64,000 nt of DNA from Kytococcus sedentarius DSM 20547 (lineage in GTDB: Bacteria; Actinomycetota; Actinomycetes; Actinomycetales; Dermatophilaceae), in the NCBI RefSeq assembly GCF_000023925.1, contig NC_013169.1, forward strand, positions 992,001 through 1,056,000. The letters are read 5' to 3'. This document shows positions 33,013-41,464 of this stretch, piece by piece; the first letter of the stretch is position 1; each line of letters starts with the position of its first letter. Below the pieces are notes generated by a model. The model had not been told where the DNA came from and ran no database searches. It saw only the letters and a program-made list of their open reading frames with translations. A program made the position numbers and the translations under genes.

Positions 33013-34338
33013 GTGACCTCCCCCGCACCCGCCCCCGCCCCCTCGCGCCTGCCGGGCGTCCTCGCCTGCCTGGTTGCCGGCCTGGCCTCGATGGGGGTGG
33101 CGCGCCTCATCGGCACCGCCGTGCCGGCGGTGAGTCCGTTGCTGGTGGCGATCCTGCTGGGCATCGTGGTGGGGAACCTCGTCGCGCTCCCCGCCAGCTG
33201 GGCCCCGGGGTTGACCAAGGGCAGCAAGACGATGCTGCGCGCCGGCATCGTGCTGCTGGGCCTGCAGGTGTCGCTGGCGACCATCGTCGGCCTGGGCTGG
33301 CGGGTGGTGCTGGCCGTGGTGGTCGTGGTGGTGGCGGGTTTCGCGACGGCCGTGGTGGCCGGGCGGTTGCTGGGTGTGCGGCCGGTGCTGGCGCTCCTGG
33401 TCGGGTCGGGATTCTCCATCTGCGGTGCGGCGGCGGTGGCGGCGGCCGACGGGGTGTTGGAGTCCGACGAGCAGGACGTGGCCGTCGCGCTGGCGCTGGT
33501 CGTGCTCTTCGGGACGCTGATGATCCCGGTGGTGCCGTTGGCCGCCTCGGCGATGGGGGTGGACCCCCACACGACCGGGCTGTGGGCGGGGCTGTCGGTG
33601 CACGAGGTGGCGCAGGTGGTGGCTGTCGGTGGCATCGTGGGCTCCGGTGCTCTGGCCGTGGCGGTGGTGGCCAAGCTGGCGCGGGTGGTGCTGCTGGCCC
33701 CGGTGATGGTGGGGCTGGCCGTGTGGCGTCGTCGCCAGCTGCGGGCCGAGCAGGTGCGGGCCGGGCAGGCCGACGGGGGAGCGGCCCACCCGACGGCCGG
33801 GCAGGACGCCGTCACCCTGCCGCCGCTGGTGCCCTTCTTCGTGGTGGCCTTTCTCGCGATGGTTCTCGTGCGCACCTGGGTGCCGTTGCCCTCGGTCCTG
33901 CTGGAGGTGGCGACGGTGGCCCAGACCGTGCTGCTGGCCGCGGCCATGTGGGCCCTGGGCACGGGCGTGCAGTGGTCGAAGCTGCGTGCGGTGGGCGGTG
34001 CGCCGTTCGCCCTCGCCGGGATCACGACCGCCGTAGTGGCCGCCGTCGGCCGGTGGGGCGGTCCTGGCCTGAGAGAGCCAGCACCACCGGGGTGGGGGCT
34101 TGGACCCACCTTCCGCCCGGTCCGCGCGGAGGGCGCCCGGCCCCACCTCGCGCCCGGTCCGTGGGGAGGGCGCTCGGCCCCACCCGCTGGGACGTCGCAC
34201 TTTGCAAGTGAGTCGTCGCACTTTGCACGGATCGGCGCTGGTTCCTGCAATGCGCGACGCACCACGGGAAATGTGCGACGCCTCGATGCGGTGACGGGGC
34301 CGGACCGCTCCGGGAGCCACCCCCACCGCGCCCCGTAG
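33013..34338 (+). CDS. YeiH/YadS-type putative sulfate exporter with aberrant C-terminal tail
   Basis: 441 residues as read. About ten hydrophobic helices occupy residues 15-345. Characteristic YeiH segments are [36 protein letters not shown] and [19 protein letters not shown]. The family ends soon after the helix [20 protein letters not shown]. Here the frame instead runs on for about 95 non-homologous residues through two direct repeats and a cluster of CGTCGCACTTTGCA elements, stopping at 34338, 10 nt before rph. The native stop was probably lost when repeat DNA joined the 3' end. Start GTG 33013. It sits between the MBL and rph genes of the otherwise conserved murI-rdgB cluster, so it is probably an insertion. 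Confidence 0.8.
   Translation: MTSPAPAPAPSRLPGVLACLVAGLASMGVARLIGTAVPAVSPLLVAILLGIVVGNLVALPASWAPGLTKGSKTMLRAGIVLLGLQVSLATIVGLGWRVVLAVVVVVVAGFATAVVAGRLLGVRPVLALLVGSGFSICGAAAVAAADGVLESDEQDVAVALALVVLFGTLMIPVVPLAASAMGVDPHTTGLWAGLSVHEVAQVVAVGGIVGSGALAVAVVAKLARVVLLAPVMVGLAVWRRRQLRAEQVRAGQADGGAAHPTAGQDAVTLPPLVPFFVVAFLAMVLVRTWVPLPSVLLEVATVAQTVLLAAAMWALGTGVQWSKLRAVGGAPFALAGITTAVVAAVGRWGGPGLREPAPPGWGLGPTFRPVRAEGARPHLAPGPWGGRSAPPAGTSHFASESSHFARIGAGSCNARRTTGNVRRLDAVTGPDRSGSHPHRAP
34115..34184 (+). repeat. Two 33-bp direct repeats in the 3' end of the YeiH frame
   Basis: Copies at 34115-34147 and 34152-34184, period 37, both running from GCCCGGTCCG to CGGCCCCACC with about four differences. The period is not a multiple of three, so the copies are read in different frames, which argues against coding selection. 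Confidence 0.8.
34193..34280. repeat. Cluster of CGTCGCACTTTGCA direct and inverted elements
   Basis: Exact CGTCGCACTTTGCA at 34193-34206 and 34214-34227. Inverted, diverged copies lie at 34246-34259 (two mismatches) and about 34267-34280. The set can fold into cruciform-like hairpins and looks like an intergenic repeat of unknown family, possibly found elsewhere in the genome. Confidence 0.65.
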
Positions 34339-34341
34339 GCT
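34336..34341 (+). promoter_or_regulatory. -10 box, leaderless promoter of rph
   Basis: TAGGCT with seven bases to ATG 34349. Its TAG is also the stop codon of the extended YeiH frame. Confidence 0.55.
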
Positions 34342-34348
34342 CGGCACC

Positions 34349-35215
34349 ATGACTGACGCCCCCGCATCGGCCACCCAGACCACTGCGTCCACCTCTGAGA
34401 CCACCCCTGGCGCGCGCCACGACGGCCGCGCGCCCGACCAGCTGCGAGACGTCCGCATCACCCGCGGCTGGCTCGACCACGCCGCCGGCTCGGTCCTCAT
34501 CGAGTTCGGCCGCACCCGGGTGCTGTGCGCGGCCTCCTTCCAGCCCGGCGTCCCGCGCTGGCTCAAGGGCCAGGGCACGGGGTGGGTCACCGGCGAGTAC
34601 GCCATGCTGCCCGCCGCCACCCACACCCGTAGCGACCGCGAGTCGGTCAAGGGCAAGGTCAAGGGCCGCACGCAGGAGATCTCCCGCCTGCTCGGCCGCG
34701 CGCTGCGGGCCGCGGTGGACACCTCGGCGCTGGGGGAGAACACCATCGTCATCGACTGCGACGTCCTGCAGGCCGATGGGGGAACCCGCACCGCCGCCAT
34801 CACCGGTGCCTGGGTCGCGCTGGCCGATGCGGTGGCCGCCGGCAAGGCCTCGGGAGACATCCCGGCCAACGCCCAGGTGTTGCGCGACTCCATCCAGGCC
34901 ATCAGCGTCGGCATCGTGGACGGGCAGCCGGTGCTCGACCTGGACTACCCGGAGGACTCCGGTGCCGGCGCGGACATGAACGTCGTCATGACCGGCGCAG
35001 GCGAGCTGGTGGAGGTGCAGGGCACCGCCGAGGGGCAGACCTTCGACCGCGCGATGCTGAACGCCCTGCTCGACCTCGCCCAGGACGGCTGCGCCACCCT
35101 CGCCGCCGCCCAGCAGGCCGCCCTGGCCCTCGATGCGGGGGAGCGCCTCGAGGTGTCGCCCGGCGAGCAGCCGGCGCAGCCCGGGCAGGCCCAGCAGGAC
35201 GGGCAGGACGCCTGA
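34349..35215 (+). CDS. rph: Ribonuclease PH
   Basis: Phosphorolytic 3' exonuclease that trims tRNA 3' ends; 288 residues. After a Thr/Ala-rich 22-residue extension come [37 protein letters not shown] and [33 protein letters not shown], the catalytic-site [19 protein letters not shown] and [18 protein letters not shown] follow. A Gln/Pro-rich tail ends it. Its TGA shares one base with the rdgB ATG, and the two enzymes are coupled in most actinobacteria. Confidence 0.96.
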   Translation: MTDAPASATQTTASTSETTPGARHDGRAPDQLRDVRITRGWLDHAAGSVLIEFGRTRVLCAASFQPGVPRWLKGQGTGWVTGEYAMLPAATHTRSDRESVKGKVKGRTQEISRLLGRALRAAVDTSALGENTIVIDCDVLQADGGTRTAAITGAWVALADAVAAGKASGDIPANAQVLRDSIQAISVGIVDGQPVLDLDYPEDSGAGADMNVVMTGAGELVEVQGTAEGQTFDRAMLNALLDLAQDGCATLAAAQQAALALDAGERLEVSPGEQPAQPGQAQQDGQDA

Positions 35216-36033
35216 TGGCCGCTCGCCGCATCGTGCTCGCCACCCGCAACAAAGGCAAGGTTCCCGAGCTGCAGCGGATCCTGTCCGAGGTGTTGCCGGG
35301 TGAGACCGAGGTCGTGACCCTGGCGGACGTGGCCCCGGGCGCGCCCGACGTGGTGGAGAACGGCGTCACCTTCGAGGCGAACTCGCTACTGAAGGCCCGA
35401 GCTGCGTGCGAGCTGACGGGTCTGCCCGCCATCGCCGACGACTCGGGGTTGTGCGTGGACGTCCTGGGTGGCGCGCCGGGCATCTTCTCCGCGCGCTGGT
35501 CCGGCGGCCTGGTGGACTCCACCGGTGCCGGGCCCGGGGCGGACCGCGACGCGGACAACATCGCGCTGCTGCTGGCCCAGCTGGCGGACGTGCCGGACGA
35601 GGAGCGCGGGGCACACTTCGCCTGCGTCATGTCCTACGTGGACCCCGATGGCCTCGAGCTGACCGCCCGCGGCGAGATGCAGGGCGTCATCCTGCGCGAG
35701 CGGCAGGGCGAGTACGGGTTCGGTTACGACCCAATCTTCGGGGTGGATGCCACGGAGTTCGACGATGCCGAGCAGCCGCAGGTCCAGGCGGTCGGTCCGT
35801 CCTCGCGCAACGGGTCGGACGTGCCGGACGTCATCTCCGAGGTGGCGGCCGAGGGGCACGCCTCCGAGGTCGCCGCGGACGCAGCCGCCAAGGTGGGGGA
35901 CGACACCCCCTTCACCGCCGGTGACGATGGAGCGGTGAGCGCGGCGGAGCTGCCCCCGGAGGTGAAGAACGCCATCAGCCACCGCGGCCGCGCGGTGCGC
36001 AAGCTGGCGGCGCAGCTGGCCCCGGTGGTCTGA
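35215..36033 (+). CDS. rdgB: XTP/dITP pyrophosphatase (Ham1/RdgB) with an internal insertion
   Basis: House-cleaning hydrolase of ITP, dITP and XTP; 272 residues against about 200 for the family. Hallmarks: LATRNKGKVPELQRIL at the start, ADDSGLCVDVLGGAPGI, and GYGYDPIF-like EYGFGYDPIFGVD. KNAISHRGRAVRKL closes the family signature. Between GYDPIF and KNAISHRGRA a 60-70 residue acidic, Ala/Asp/Glu/Val-rich insert (about 35755-35955) replaces the usual 15-20 residue loop. The catalytic segments are intact, so the enzyme should work. Start ATG 35215. Confidence 0.93.
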   Translation: MAARRIVLATRNKGKVPELQRILSEVLPGETEVVTLADVAPGAPDVVENGVTFEANSLLKARAACELTGLPAIADDSGLCVDVLGGAPGIFSARWSGGLVDSTGAGPGADRDADNIALLLAQLADVPDEERGAHFACVMSYVDPDGLELTARGEMQGVILRERQGEYGFGYDPIFGVDATEFDDAEQPQVQAVGPSSRNGSDVPDVISEVAAEGHASEVAADAAAKVGDDTPFTAGDDGAVSAAELPPEVKNAISHRGRAVRKLAAQLAPVV

Positions 36034-36057
36034 GACGGGAACTCGTGCGCGGCACAG

Positions 36058-36861
36058 TCAGCGGCGTCGCAGGCGCGCCGCGACGGCGGTGAGCAGCACG
36101 GCGGCCGCCACCGTGCCGGCGGTCCATACCAGCACGTCCGACTCGAACTGTCCGGTGCTGCGGGCCACCGCGATCCACGCCATGCCCCACGCGGCGGCCA
36201 GGGCGGGCGCCAGGCGACCCCGCGTCGCGCCGGCCAGTGCCCCGAACACAGCGGCCAGCACCACCAGCACTCCCACGGTCACCCAGACCGACCCGGAGAG
36301 GCCGTCCGCGCCCGAGGCAGCGAGCCAGGACGTGATGTTGGCTGCCGTGGCCACGCTGACCCAGCCCAGGTACAGCCCGAAGGTGCCGTCCACCAGCACG
36401 GTCTCGACCCACCCGCCGCGAGGGGTGGCGTGCAGCACCAGCACGATCCGGATGAGCACGGCCAGCAGCGCCAGCATCACCACCACGCTCAGCCCCAGCC
36501 ATCCGGCCTGGGTGACGCCCAGCCACAATGCGTTGAGGACGGCCGATGCCGCGGCCCAGGGCCGGAGGCGACGGTGGCGCTCGTCGGCGCGCTGACCGGG
36601 GAACAGCTGCCACACCGCGTACCCCGCCAGGCCGGCGTAGATCACGCTCCAGATGCTGAACGCGGTGCTGGCCGGGGCGATGGGGGTGGCGTCCGCACCC
36701 AGCCACCCGCCGGCCACCTCGTTGACCGGGTCCCCGACCACGGCACGCGAACCGAGGAAGGCCCCCACCATCGAGAGGGCCACCACCACGAGCGTCAGGA
36801 TCGGGGCAGCCAGTCCCGTGCCCGGGCGGGCGGCGTGGGGCGGGCGCGCAGCATCGGTCAT
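36058..36861 (-). CDS. TspO/MBR-related tryptophan-rich membrane protein
   Basis: 267 residues with about seven hydrophobic helices. Segments PASTAFSIWSVIYAGLAGYA, RPWAAASAVLNALWLGV and LYLGWVSVATAANITSWL match the longer (250-270 residue) class usually called tryptophan-rich sensory protein. That class is distantly related to TspO. The ligand and role are unknown. I start at ATG 36861; an in-frame GTG at 36876 would add five residues. It converges on rdgB with 24 nt between stops and is divergent from the aminotransferase gene. Confidence 0.7.
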   Translation of the reverse strand: MTDAARPPHAARPGTGLAAPILTLVVVALSMVGAFLGSRAVVGDPVNEVAGGWLGADATPIAPASTAFSIWSVIYAGLAGYAVWQLFPGQRADERHRRLRPWAAASAVLNALWLGVTQAGWLGLSVVVMLALLAVLIRIVLVLHATPRGGWVETVLVDGTFGLYLGWVSVATAANITSWLAASGADGLSGSVWVTVGVLVVLAAVFGALAGATRGRLAPALAAAWGMAWIAVARSTGQFESDVLVWTAGTVAAAVLLTAVAARLRRR

Positions 36862-36945
36862 ACGGGATGGTCCCACGTGCCGGGAGATCCTCCATGGCTC
36901 GGCTCGCTCGGTTCGCCCCGCACGCTGATCTGGGGAGCCGCCTCA

Positions 36946-36951
36946 TAGGGT
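36946..36951 (+). promoter_or_regulatory. -10 box, leaderless promoter of the aminotransferase gene
   Basis: TAGGGT with six bases to ATG 36958. Confidence 0.5.
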
Positions 36952-36957
36952 GGGTGC

Positions 36958-38121
36958 ATGAACTCCCCCCTCGTGCAGCGCATGCAGCCCTTCGGCACCT
37001 CGATCTTCGCCGAGATGACCCAGCGGGCCATGGCGGCCGATGCGGTGAACCTGGGCCAGGGTGCCCCGGACTCCGGCACCCCGCCGCAGCTGGTGGAGTG
37101 GGCGCACGAGGCCATGGTGGAGGGCCGCAACCAGTACCCGCCCTTCTGGGGCGTGCCGGAGCTGCGCGAGGCCATCGCGACCCACCAGCAGCGCTTCCAC
37201 GGGCTGGAGGTGGACCCGGCGGAGGTGCTGGTGACCGTCGGCGCGACCGAGGCGCTCACGGCATCGATCCTGGCGCTGGTGGAGCCGGGGGAGGAGGTCA
37301 TCGTCATCGAGCCGGCCTACGACTCCTACGGGGCTGCGATCGCGCTCGCCGGGGGTGTGGTGCGGCCGGTGGCGCTGTCGCTGCCGGGGCTGGAGCTCGA
37401 CCCGGCGGCGTTGGAGGCCGCGTTCAGCGACAACACGGCGATGGTCATCGTGAACACCCCGCACAACCCGACCGGGCGCACGTTCAGCGCTGAGGAGCTC
37501 GCCCTCATCGGGCGGCTGGCGGAGGAGCGCGATGCGGTGATCCTCACCGACGAGGTGTACGAGCACCTGGTGTTCGATGGGGCGAGCCACCTGCCGCCGG
37601 CCGCGGTGCCCGAGTGCGCGGGGCGGACGTTGACGGTCTCCTCGGCGGGCAAGACCTTCGCGGTGACCGGGTGGAAGGTCGGGTGGGTGCACGGTCCGGC
37701 CGAGCTGGTGGAGGCGGTGGCGAAGGTCAAGCAGTTCACCACCTTTGGTGTGGGGACGCCGTTGCAGCCGGCCATCGCGAAGGGGCTGGCGCTGCCGGAG
37801 GAGATGTTCACCAACCTGCGGGACCTGCACCAGCGGCGCCGTGACCTGCTGGTGAGCGGTCTGCGGAGTGTCGGGTTCGGGGTGGAGGTGCCGCCGGCGG
37901 GGTACTTCGTCATCGCCGATGCGGCGCCGCTGGGGGTGACCGACGCGCTGGCGTGGTGCCGGACCCTGCCGGAGGAGGCCGGGGTGGCGGGGGTGCCGGT
38001 GCAGGCGTTCTGCAGCGACCCCGACCAGGCCCGCAGTCTGGTGCGTTTCGGGTTCTGCAAGACCGAGGACGTGATCGCCGAGGGCATCGAGCGACTGCAG
38101 CGCTGGGCCGACCGCGGCTGA
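36958..38121 (+). CDS. Class I/II pyridoxal-phosphate aminotransferase
   Basis: 387 residues. Aspartate-aminotransferase fold with NLGQGAPDSGTPP, GRNQYPPFWGVPELREAIA, TVGATEALTASILAL and VNTPHNPTGRTFSAEEL. TDEVYEHLVFDGASH and the lysine segment VSSAGKTFAVTGWKVGW follow. It is closest in pattern to the kynurenine/glutamine transaminase and N-succinyl-diaminopimelate aminotransferase (DapC-like) group. The exact substrate cannot be fixed. It is monocistronic as far as visible. Confidence 0.85.
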   Translation: MNSPLVQRMQPFGTSIFAEMTQRAMAADAVNLGQGAPDSGTPPQLVEWAHEAMVEGRNQYPPFWGVPELREAIATHQQRFHGLEVDPAEVLVTVGATEALTASILALVEPGEEVIVIEPAYDSYGAAIALAGGVVRPVALSLPGLELDPAALEAAFSDNTAMVIVNTPHNPTGRTFSAEELALIGRLAEERDAVILTDEVYEHLVFDGASHLPPAAVPECAGRTLTVSSAGKTFAVTGWKVGWVHGPAELVEAVAKVKQFTTFGVGTPLQPAIAKGLALPEEMFTNLRDLHQRRRDLLVSGLRSVGFGVEVPPAGYFVIADAAPLGVTDALAWCRTLPEEAGVAGVPVQAFCSDPDQARSLVRFGFCKTEDVIAEGIERLQRWADRG

Positions 38122-38138
38122 GGCAAGGGCGGAAGAGG

Positions 38139-38582
38139 CTACCGCTCGTCCTGCAGGGGGGCCTGACGGCTGTCCTTCGTGAGCTTCTCCTCGAGGTCAT
38201 CGACCCAGATCCCGATGAGCCCCCAGATCACTAGTGTGAGGGCGCCCATCGCGAAGGCCACGGTCGTGTCGCGCACCAGGAGGGTGTACGCGAGGCCGTA
38301 GAGGGCGAGGTGCAGGGCCGTGGTGGCCACGGTCTGCACCAGCCGTGGGGCCCCCGCCGCGGCGCAGGCGAACTTGACCGGGAGTGCCAACAGGGGGCTC
38401 AGGACGCCCAGCACCGAGACCATGAGGAGCGTCAGGAACGCGGCCCACGGGAGGGGCACCGTCAACGCGACCCCCCGAAACTCTGCGATAGCCAGGACCA
38501 CCAGGCTCGGCATGGACACGAACAGCAGGATCAGCAGGAGCGGGACCCCAAAGCCGATCACGGGATGCAGTTGCCGGGACAA
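38139..38582 (-). CDS. Hypothetical four-helix membrane protein
   Basis: 147 residues, not recognised. Four hydrophobic segments (about residues 9-32, 42-68, 82-103 and 108-128) are followed by a charged C-terminal tail (DDLEEKLTKDSRQ). The start is an unusual TTG at 38582, supported by AAGGAG seven bases upstream. A TAGGGT box (minus strand, 38630-38625) would place transcription about 35 nt before it. The convergent aminotransferase stop is 17 nt away. Confidence 0.65.
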   Translation of the reverse strand: MSRQLHPVIGFGVPLLLILLFVSMPSLVVLAIAEFRGVALTVPLPWAAFLTLLMVSVLGVLSPLLALPVKFACAAAGAPRLVQTVATTALHLALYGLAYTLLVRDTTVAFAMGALTLVIWGLIGIWVDDLEEKLTKDSRQAPLQDER

Positions 38583-38789
38583 CAGAGCGCTCCTTCAGTG
38601 CTGCCGCGTGATGGTGCGCCGCAGACCCTACACAGCGACCCCAGCGGCCTCGCCGGGAGAAGGAGCCGCACGGCTGTCCCCCTCGCTCCCGCGATGCTGG
38701 AACCGGCCGCCTTGTGCGTTGCCCAGGGCTTGTGAGCCGTGGGAGTACGGTTCTGGCAGCAGGCACGACACGTGGTCCACAGGGGGGAC

Positions 38790-39887
38790 ATGAAGACGTC
38801 ACGGCATGAGGCACGGAACGGCGCGCGGGGTGGGCGCTGGTGGCAGGTGCTCGGTGTTGCCGTTGCCGTCGTGTGCGGGCTGGGCCTGCTGGCCCTGGCC
38901 GTGCTGGCCTGGTGGCCGGGGGCGGCGTTCTCCCAGTGGGCAAGCACCCAGTGGTTCGTGGCGCAGGGGATCGCGTTTCCCACGGTCGGCGGGGTGGCAG
39001 TGCTGGTCGTCAGTGCGCTGGTCCTGGGACTGGCGCTGCTCCGGTGGAAGCGTCACCGGAGCCAGGTGGCGCGGTGGTTCGCCATCGCTGCGCTGCCCGG
39101 ACTGCTGGCGGGGGTTGGGCTGGTGGCCTTCCCCGGGGGTCCGCCCTGGAGCAGCGGGCCCCGGGCCGTGACGGATCAATCCGCAGGGGAGGCCGCCCCG
39201 GTGTCCGTGCTCTCGGTGGTGACCTACAACAGCCTGGGTTCGCTCACCGCATCGGATCTTGAGCGGCTGGAGTCCGAGTTCCAGCCCGACCTGCTCGTCC
39301 TGCCGGAGACGTCGCACGCCCGGGCGCAGGCGGCGGTCGACGCCGCGGGGTGGCCCGGGACCGCGGTCACGCACGGGCTGGCGGCCCGCACGGCCCCGGA
39401 GAGCAGCCCCATCGAGGCCACGACGGTGCTGCTGCGCGACGGGCTGCCGGAGTACACGCCCGCCGAGGCGGAGCCGTCCCTGCAGGGCAACGTGCGGCTG
39501 GAGCCGACCGAGCCGGGGCAGCCGCTCGTGCTGGGCGTGCACTACGCGCCGCCGCTGCCGGGGTTCATGTCGCTGTGGCGTGACGACCTGTCCCGCTCGG
39601 TGGCGGAGGCGGAGGCCGCCGCCCAGGACGGGCCGGTGGTGCTGGTGGGTGACCTCAACGCCACGATGCGGCACGGCGCCTTGGCCGGGATGGAGGGCCT
39701 GGTCGACACGGCACGCGCGTGCGGGCGCCCCGAGGGCACCTGGCCGAGCCACTGGCCCGCCTGGGGGCGCAGCGCCATCGACCACGTGCTCGTCTCCGAG
39801 GGGGCCGAGGTGCTCTCGTGCCAGGCCCTTCGGCTCTCCGGGTCCGACCACCTGGCCTACGCCACGACGGTCCGCTTCCCCGGCTGA
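38790..39887 (+). CDS. Membrane-anchored endonuclease/exonuclease/phosphatase family protein
   Basis: 365 residues. Three N-terminal hydrophobic helices (about residues 15-38, 50-72 and 85-105) are followed by an EEP domain likely outside the membrane. Its hallmarks are VVTYNSLG, DLLVLPETS, LVLGVHYAPPLPG, VVLVGDLNATMRH and the terminal SAIDHVLVS and LSGSDHLAYATTV. The catalytic Asn, Glu, Asp and His positions are all present. Such proteins are nucleases or phospholipases; the substrate is unknown. I choose ATG 38790 for its AGGGGGG site; an in-frame start at 38739 has none. Confidence 0.8.
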   Translation: MKTSRHEARNGARGGRWWQVLGVAVAVVCGLGLLALAVLAWWPGAAFSQWASTQWFVAQGIAFPTVGGVAVLVVSALVLGLALLRWKRHRSQVARWFAIAALPGLLAGVGLVAFPGGPPWSSGPRAVTDQSAGEAAPVSVLSVVTYNSLGSLTASDLERLESEFQPDLLVLPETSHARAQAAVDAAGWPGTAVTHGLAARTAPESSPIEATTVLLRDGLPEYTPAEAEPSLQGNVRLEPTEPGQPLVLGVHYAPPLPGFMSLWRDDLSRSVAEAEAAAQDGPVVLVGDLNATMRHGALAGMEGLVDTARACGRPEGTWPSHWPAWGRSAIDHVLVSEGAEVLSCQALRLSGSDHLAYATTVRFPG

Positions 39888-39897
39888 TCCCGGGGGC

Positions 39898-39980
39898 TGG
39901 TGCGCGAGGCGGGACTCGAACCCGCACGCCGGAGCACAGGAACCTAAATCCTGCGTGTCTGCCAGTTCCACCACTCGCGC
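39898..39980 (-). tRNA. tRNA-Leu (anticodon UAG), CCA encoded
   Basis: On the minus strand the acceptor arm GCGCGAG (39980-39974) pairs with CTCGCGC, followed by A73 and CCA (39900-39898). The anticodon stem CAGGA/TCCTG encloses TTTAGGT, giving anticodon TAG. The T arm has GGTTCGAGTCC. A long variable arm fits a class II leucine tRNA. Confidence 0.93.
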
Positions 39981-40006
39981 GCGCCGGTCATTGTGCCGGA
40001 TGCGGC

Positions 40007-40453
40007 CTAGGACTCTAGGTGCTGGCGCACCGTCGCGAGGCGGAATCCGGCCCCAACGCCCAGGAGGTCCGTCTGGTCGGCCGGCGGCAGCTCCGTCCCG
40101 CCGTCGGACTGCGGGGCGTCGAACACGGTGACGAGCAGGTGGAGATCGTCGCCCAGCCCGTGCTCCTCGGCCACCGCCACCAGCACCCGCAGCACCTCCC
40201 GCACGGCGTCCACGAGCTGCCCGGAGGAGGTGGCCGGGCGGACGGCGGAGACCTGCAGGGCGTATCCCGCGTCGAAGCCGTCCAGGAAGGTGACCCGCAC
40301 CTTCTCCAGCCTGGGCAAGGCGGAGACCCGGCGCTCCACCACGGCGCTGATCTCCGCGCGCTCGGCGTCGGAGTGCTGGCTGCATCCCGTGAGCAGCATG
40401 GCCACGGCCGCCGGGCCGGACAGGAGCAGGAGACGGCGGGAGGTCGGTGTCAT
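40007..40453 (-). CDS. Hypothetical lipoprotein
   Basis: 148 residues. A basic N-terminus (TPTSRRLLLL) and hydrophobic segment lead to a lipobox LLTGCS with Cys at about residue 24, so it should be exported and lipidated. The mature part has no recognised domain: predicted alternating helix and strand, AEISAVVERRVSAL, GYALQVSAV and VREVLRVLVAVAEE. It ends close to the tRNA-Leu gene on the same strand and starts just downstream of bcp, 7 nt after its stop, so the two may be co-transcribed. Confidence 0.7.
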   Translation of the reverse strand: MTPTSRRLLLLSGPAAVAMLLTGCSQHSDAERAEISAVVERRVSALPRLEKVRVTFLDGFDAGYALQVSAVRPATSSGQLVDAVREVLRVLVAVAEEHGLGDDLHLLVTVFDAPQSDGGTELPPADQTDLLGVGAGFRLATVRQHLES

Positions 40454-40460
40454 GCCGGCC

Positions 40461-40949
40461 TCAGACGGCGCTGGTCAGCGGCAGCTTCAGCTGGTTCTTC
40501 CCCAGGCTGGCCACGTGGCCCTTGGCGCGCACGTTGTACCGGGCGTGCTCGATGACACCCTCCTCGTCGATGACGAAGGTGCTGCGGATGACGCCCTGCA
40601 CGACCTTGCCGTAGTTCTTCTTCTCCCCGTAGGCCCCGTAGGCCTTCAGGGTCTCCAGCTCCGGGTCGCTGAGCAGCGGGTAGCCCAGCTCGTGCTTCTC
40701 GGCGAACTTCGCGTTCTTCTCCACGGTGTCCTTGCTCAGACCCAGCACGGTGTACCCGGCCTCGGCCAGCGCGGCGGCGTTGTCACGGAAGTCACAGGCC
40801 TCCGTGGTGCAGCCTGGGGTGGAGGCGGCGGGGTACACGAAGAGCACCCCCTTGCGTCCGCGCAGGTCGGACAGGGAGAGCTCCCCGCCCTCGCTGCTCG
40901 GGAGGGTGAACTCGGGGGCCTGGTCGCCGGTCTGCAGTCGGGTGGTCAT
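40461..40949 (-). CDS. bcp: Thiol peroxidase of the BCP/PrxQ family
   Basis: Thioredoxin-dependent reduction of hydrogen peroxide and organic peroxides; 162 residues. The peroxidatic and resolving Cys are in STPGCTTEACDFRD, five residues apart as in the atypical 2-Cys class. FVYPAASTPGC and GVIRSTFVIDEEG are typical. Start ATG 40949 (a GTG one codon earlier is possible), with GGAGA eight bases upstream. It is divergent from the DUF3618 gene, an arrangement common in actinobacteria. Confidence 0.92.
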   Translation of the reverse strand: MTTRLQTGDQAPEFTLPSSEGGELSLSDLRGRKGVLFVYPAASTPGCTTEACDFRDNAAALAEAGYTVLGLSKDTVEKNAKFAEKHELGYPLLSDPELETLKAYGAYGEKKNYGKVVQGVIRSTFVIDEEGVIEHARYNVRAKGHVASLGKNQLKLPLTSAV

Positions 40950-41015
40950 CACACGTCTCCTCTGGTGGGGTTCTGCGTTAGAGTTTCAGGCAGTTTCCCA
41001 AGGAAAGGCAATCTC

Positions 41016-41297
41016 GTGGCCAAGCAGTCCAAGGACACCCGCTCCGTCGAGCAGATCACCCGCGACATCGACGCCTCCCGCCTTCGCCTTGCCGGCGACG
41101 TCGACGAGCTCGTCTACCGCGTCCACCCCAAGGAGGTCGCCCGCCGTGCGCAGGAGGACGCGCAGGTCAAGTTCAACCAGACCATGTACGACAGCGATGG
41201 CGCCCTGCGCGGCGACCTGATCGCCAAGGGTCTGGGCGGGGCCGGCGCCGCCACCTTCGGCCTGGGCCTGCTGCGCCGCCTGTTCAACAAGGGCTGA
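41016..41297 (+). CDS. DUF3618 family protein
   Basis: 93 residues. RSVEQITRDIDASRLRLAGD is the DUF3618 signature, a small helical domain of unknown function. The C-terminal GLGGAGAATFGLGLLRRL could be a short membrane helix. GTG 41016 follows AAGGAAAGG, and a TAGAGT box at 40979-40984 gives a leader of about 25 nt. It is divergent from bcp and is ended by a strong hairpin. Confidence 0.8.
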   Translation: MAKQSKDTRSVEQITRDIDASRLRLAGDVDELVYRVHPKEVARRAQEDAQVKFNQTMYDSDGALRGDLIAKGLGGAGAATFGLGLLRRLFNKG

Positions 41298-41374
41298 TCT
41301 CCCCGGCCCCCGATGGGGGCACGCTCCGTCCGGACGGCCCAGCACCTCGGAATCGACCGTCCACCCGGAGCACC

Positions 41375-41419
41375 GACGCCGGAGGCCCACCCCCTCGATG
41401 GGGGTGGGCCTCCGGCGTC
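41375..41419. terminator. 20-bp hairpin terminator between DUF3618 and PP2C-like genes
   Basis: Perfect stem 41375-41394 with 41400-41419, loop TCGAT, placed between two convergent genes. The stem includes one GATGGGGG motif variant (41398-41405). Confidence 0.85.
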
Positions 41420-41464
41420 TGCTGTGCGCGGCGCGCCCGGTGCGGCCCGCGGACCGGCTCCCGC

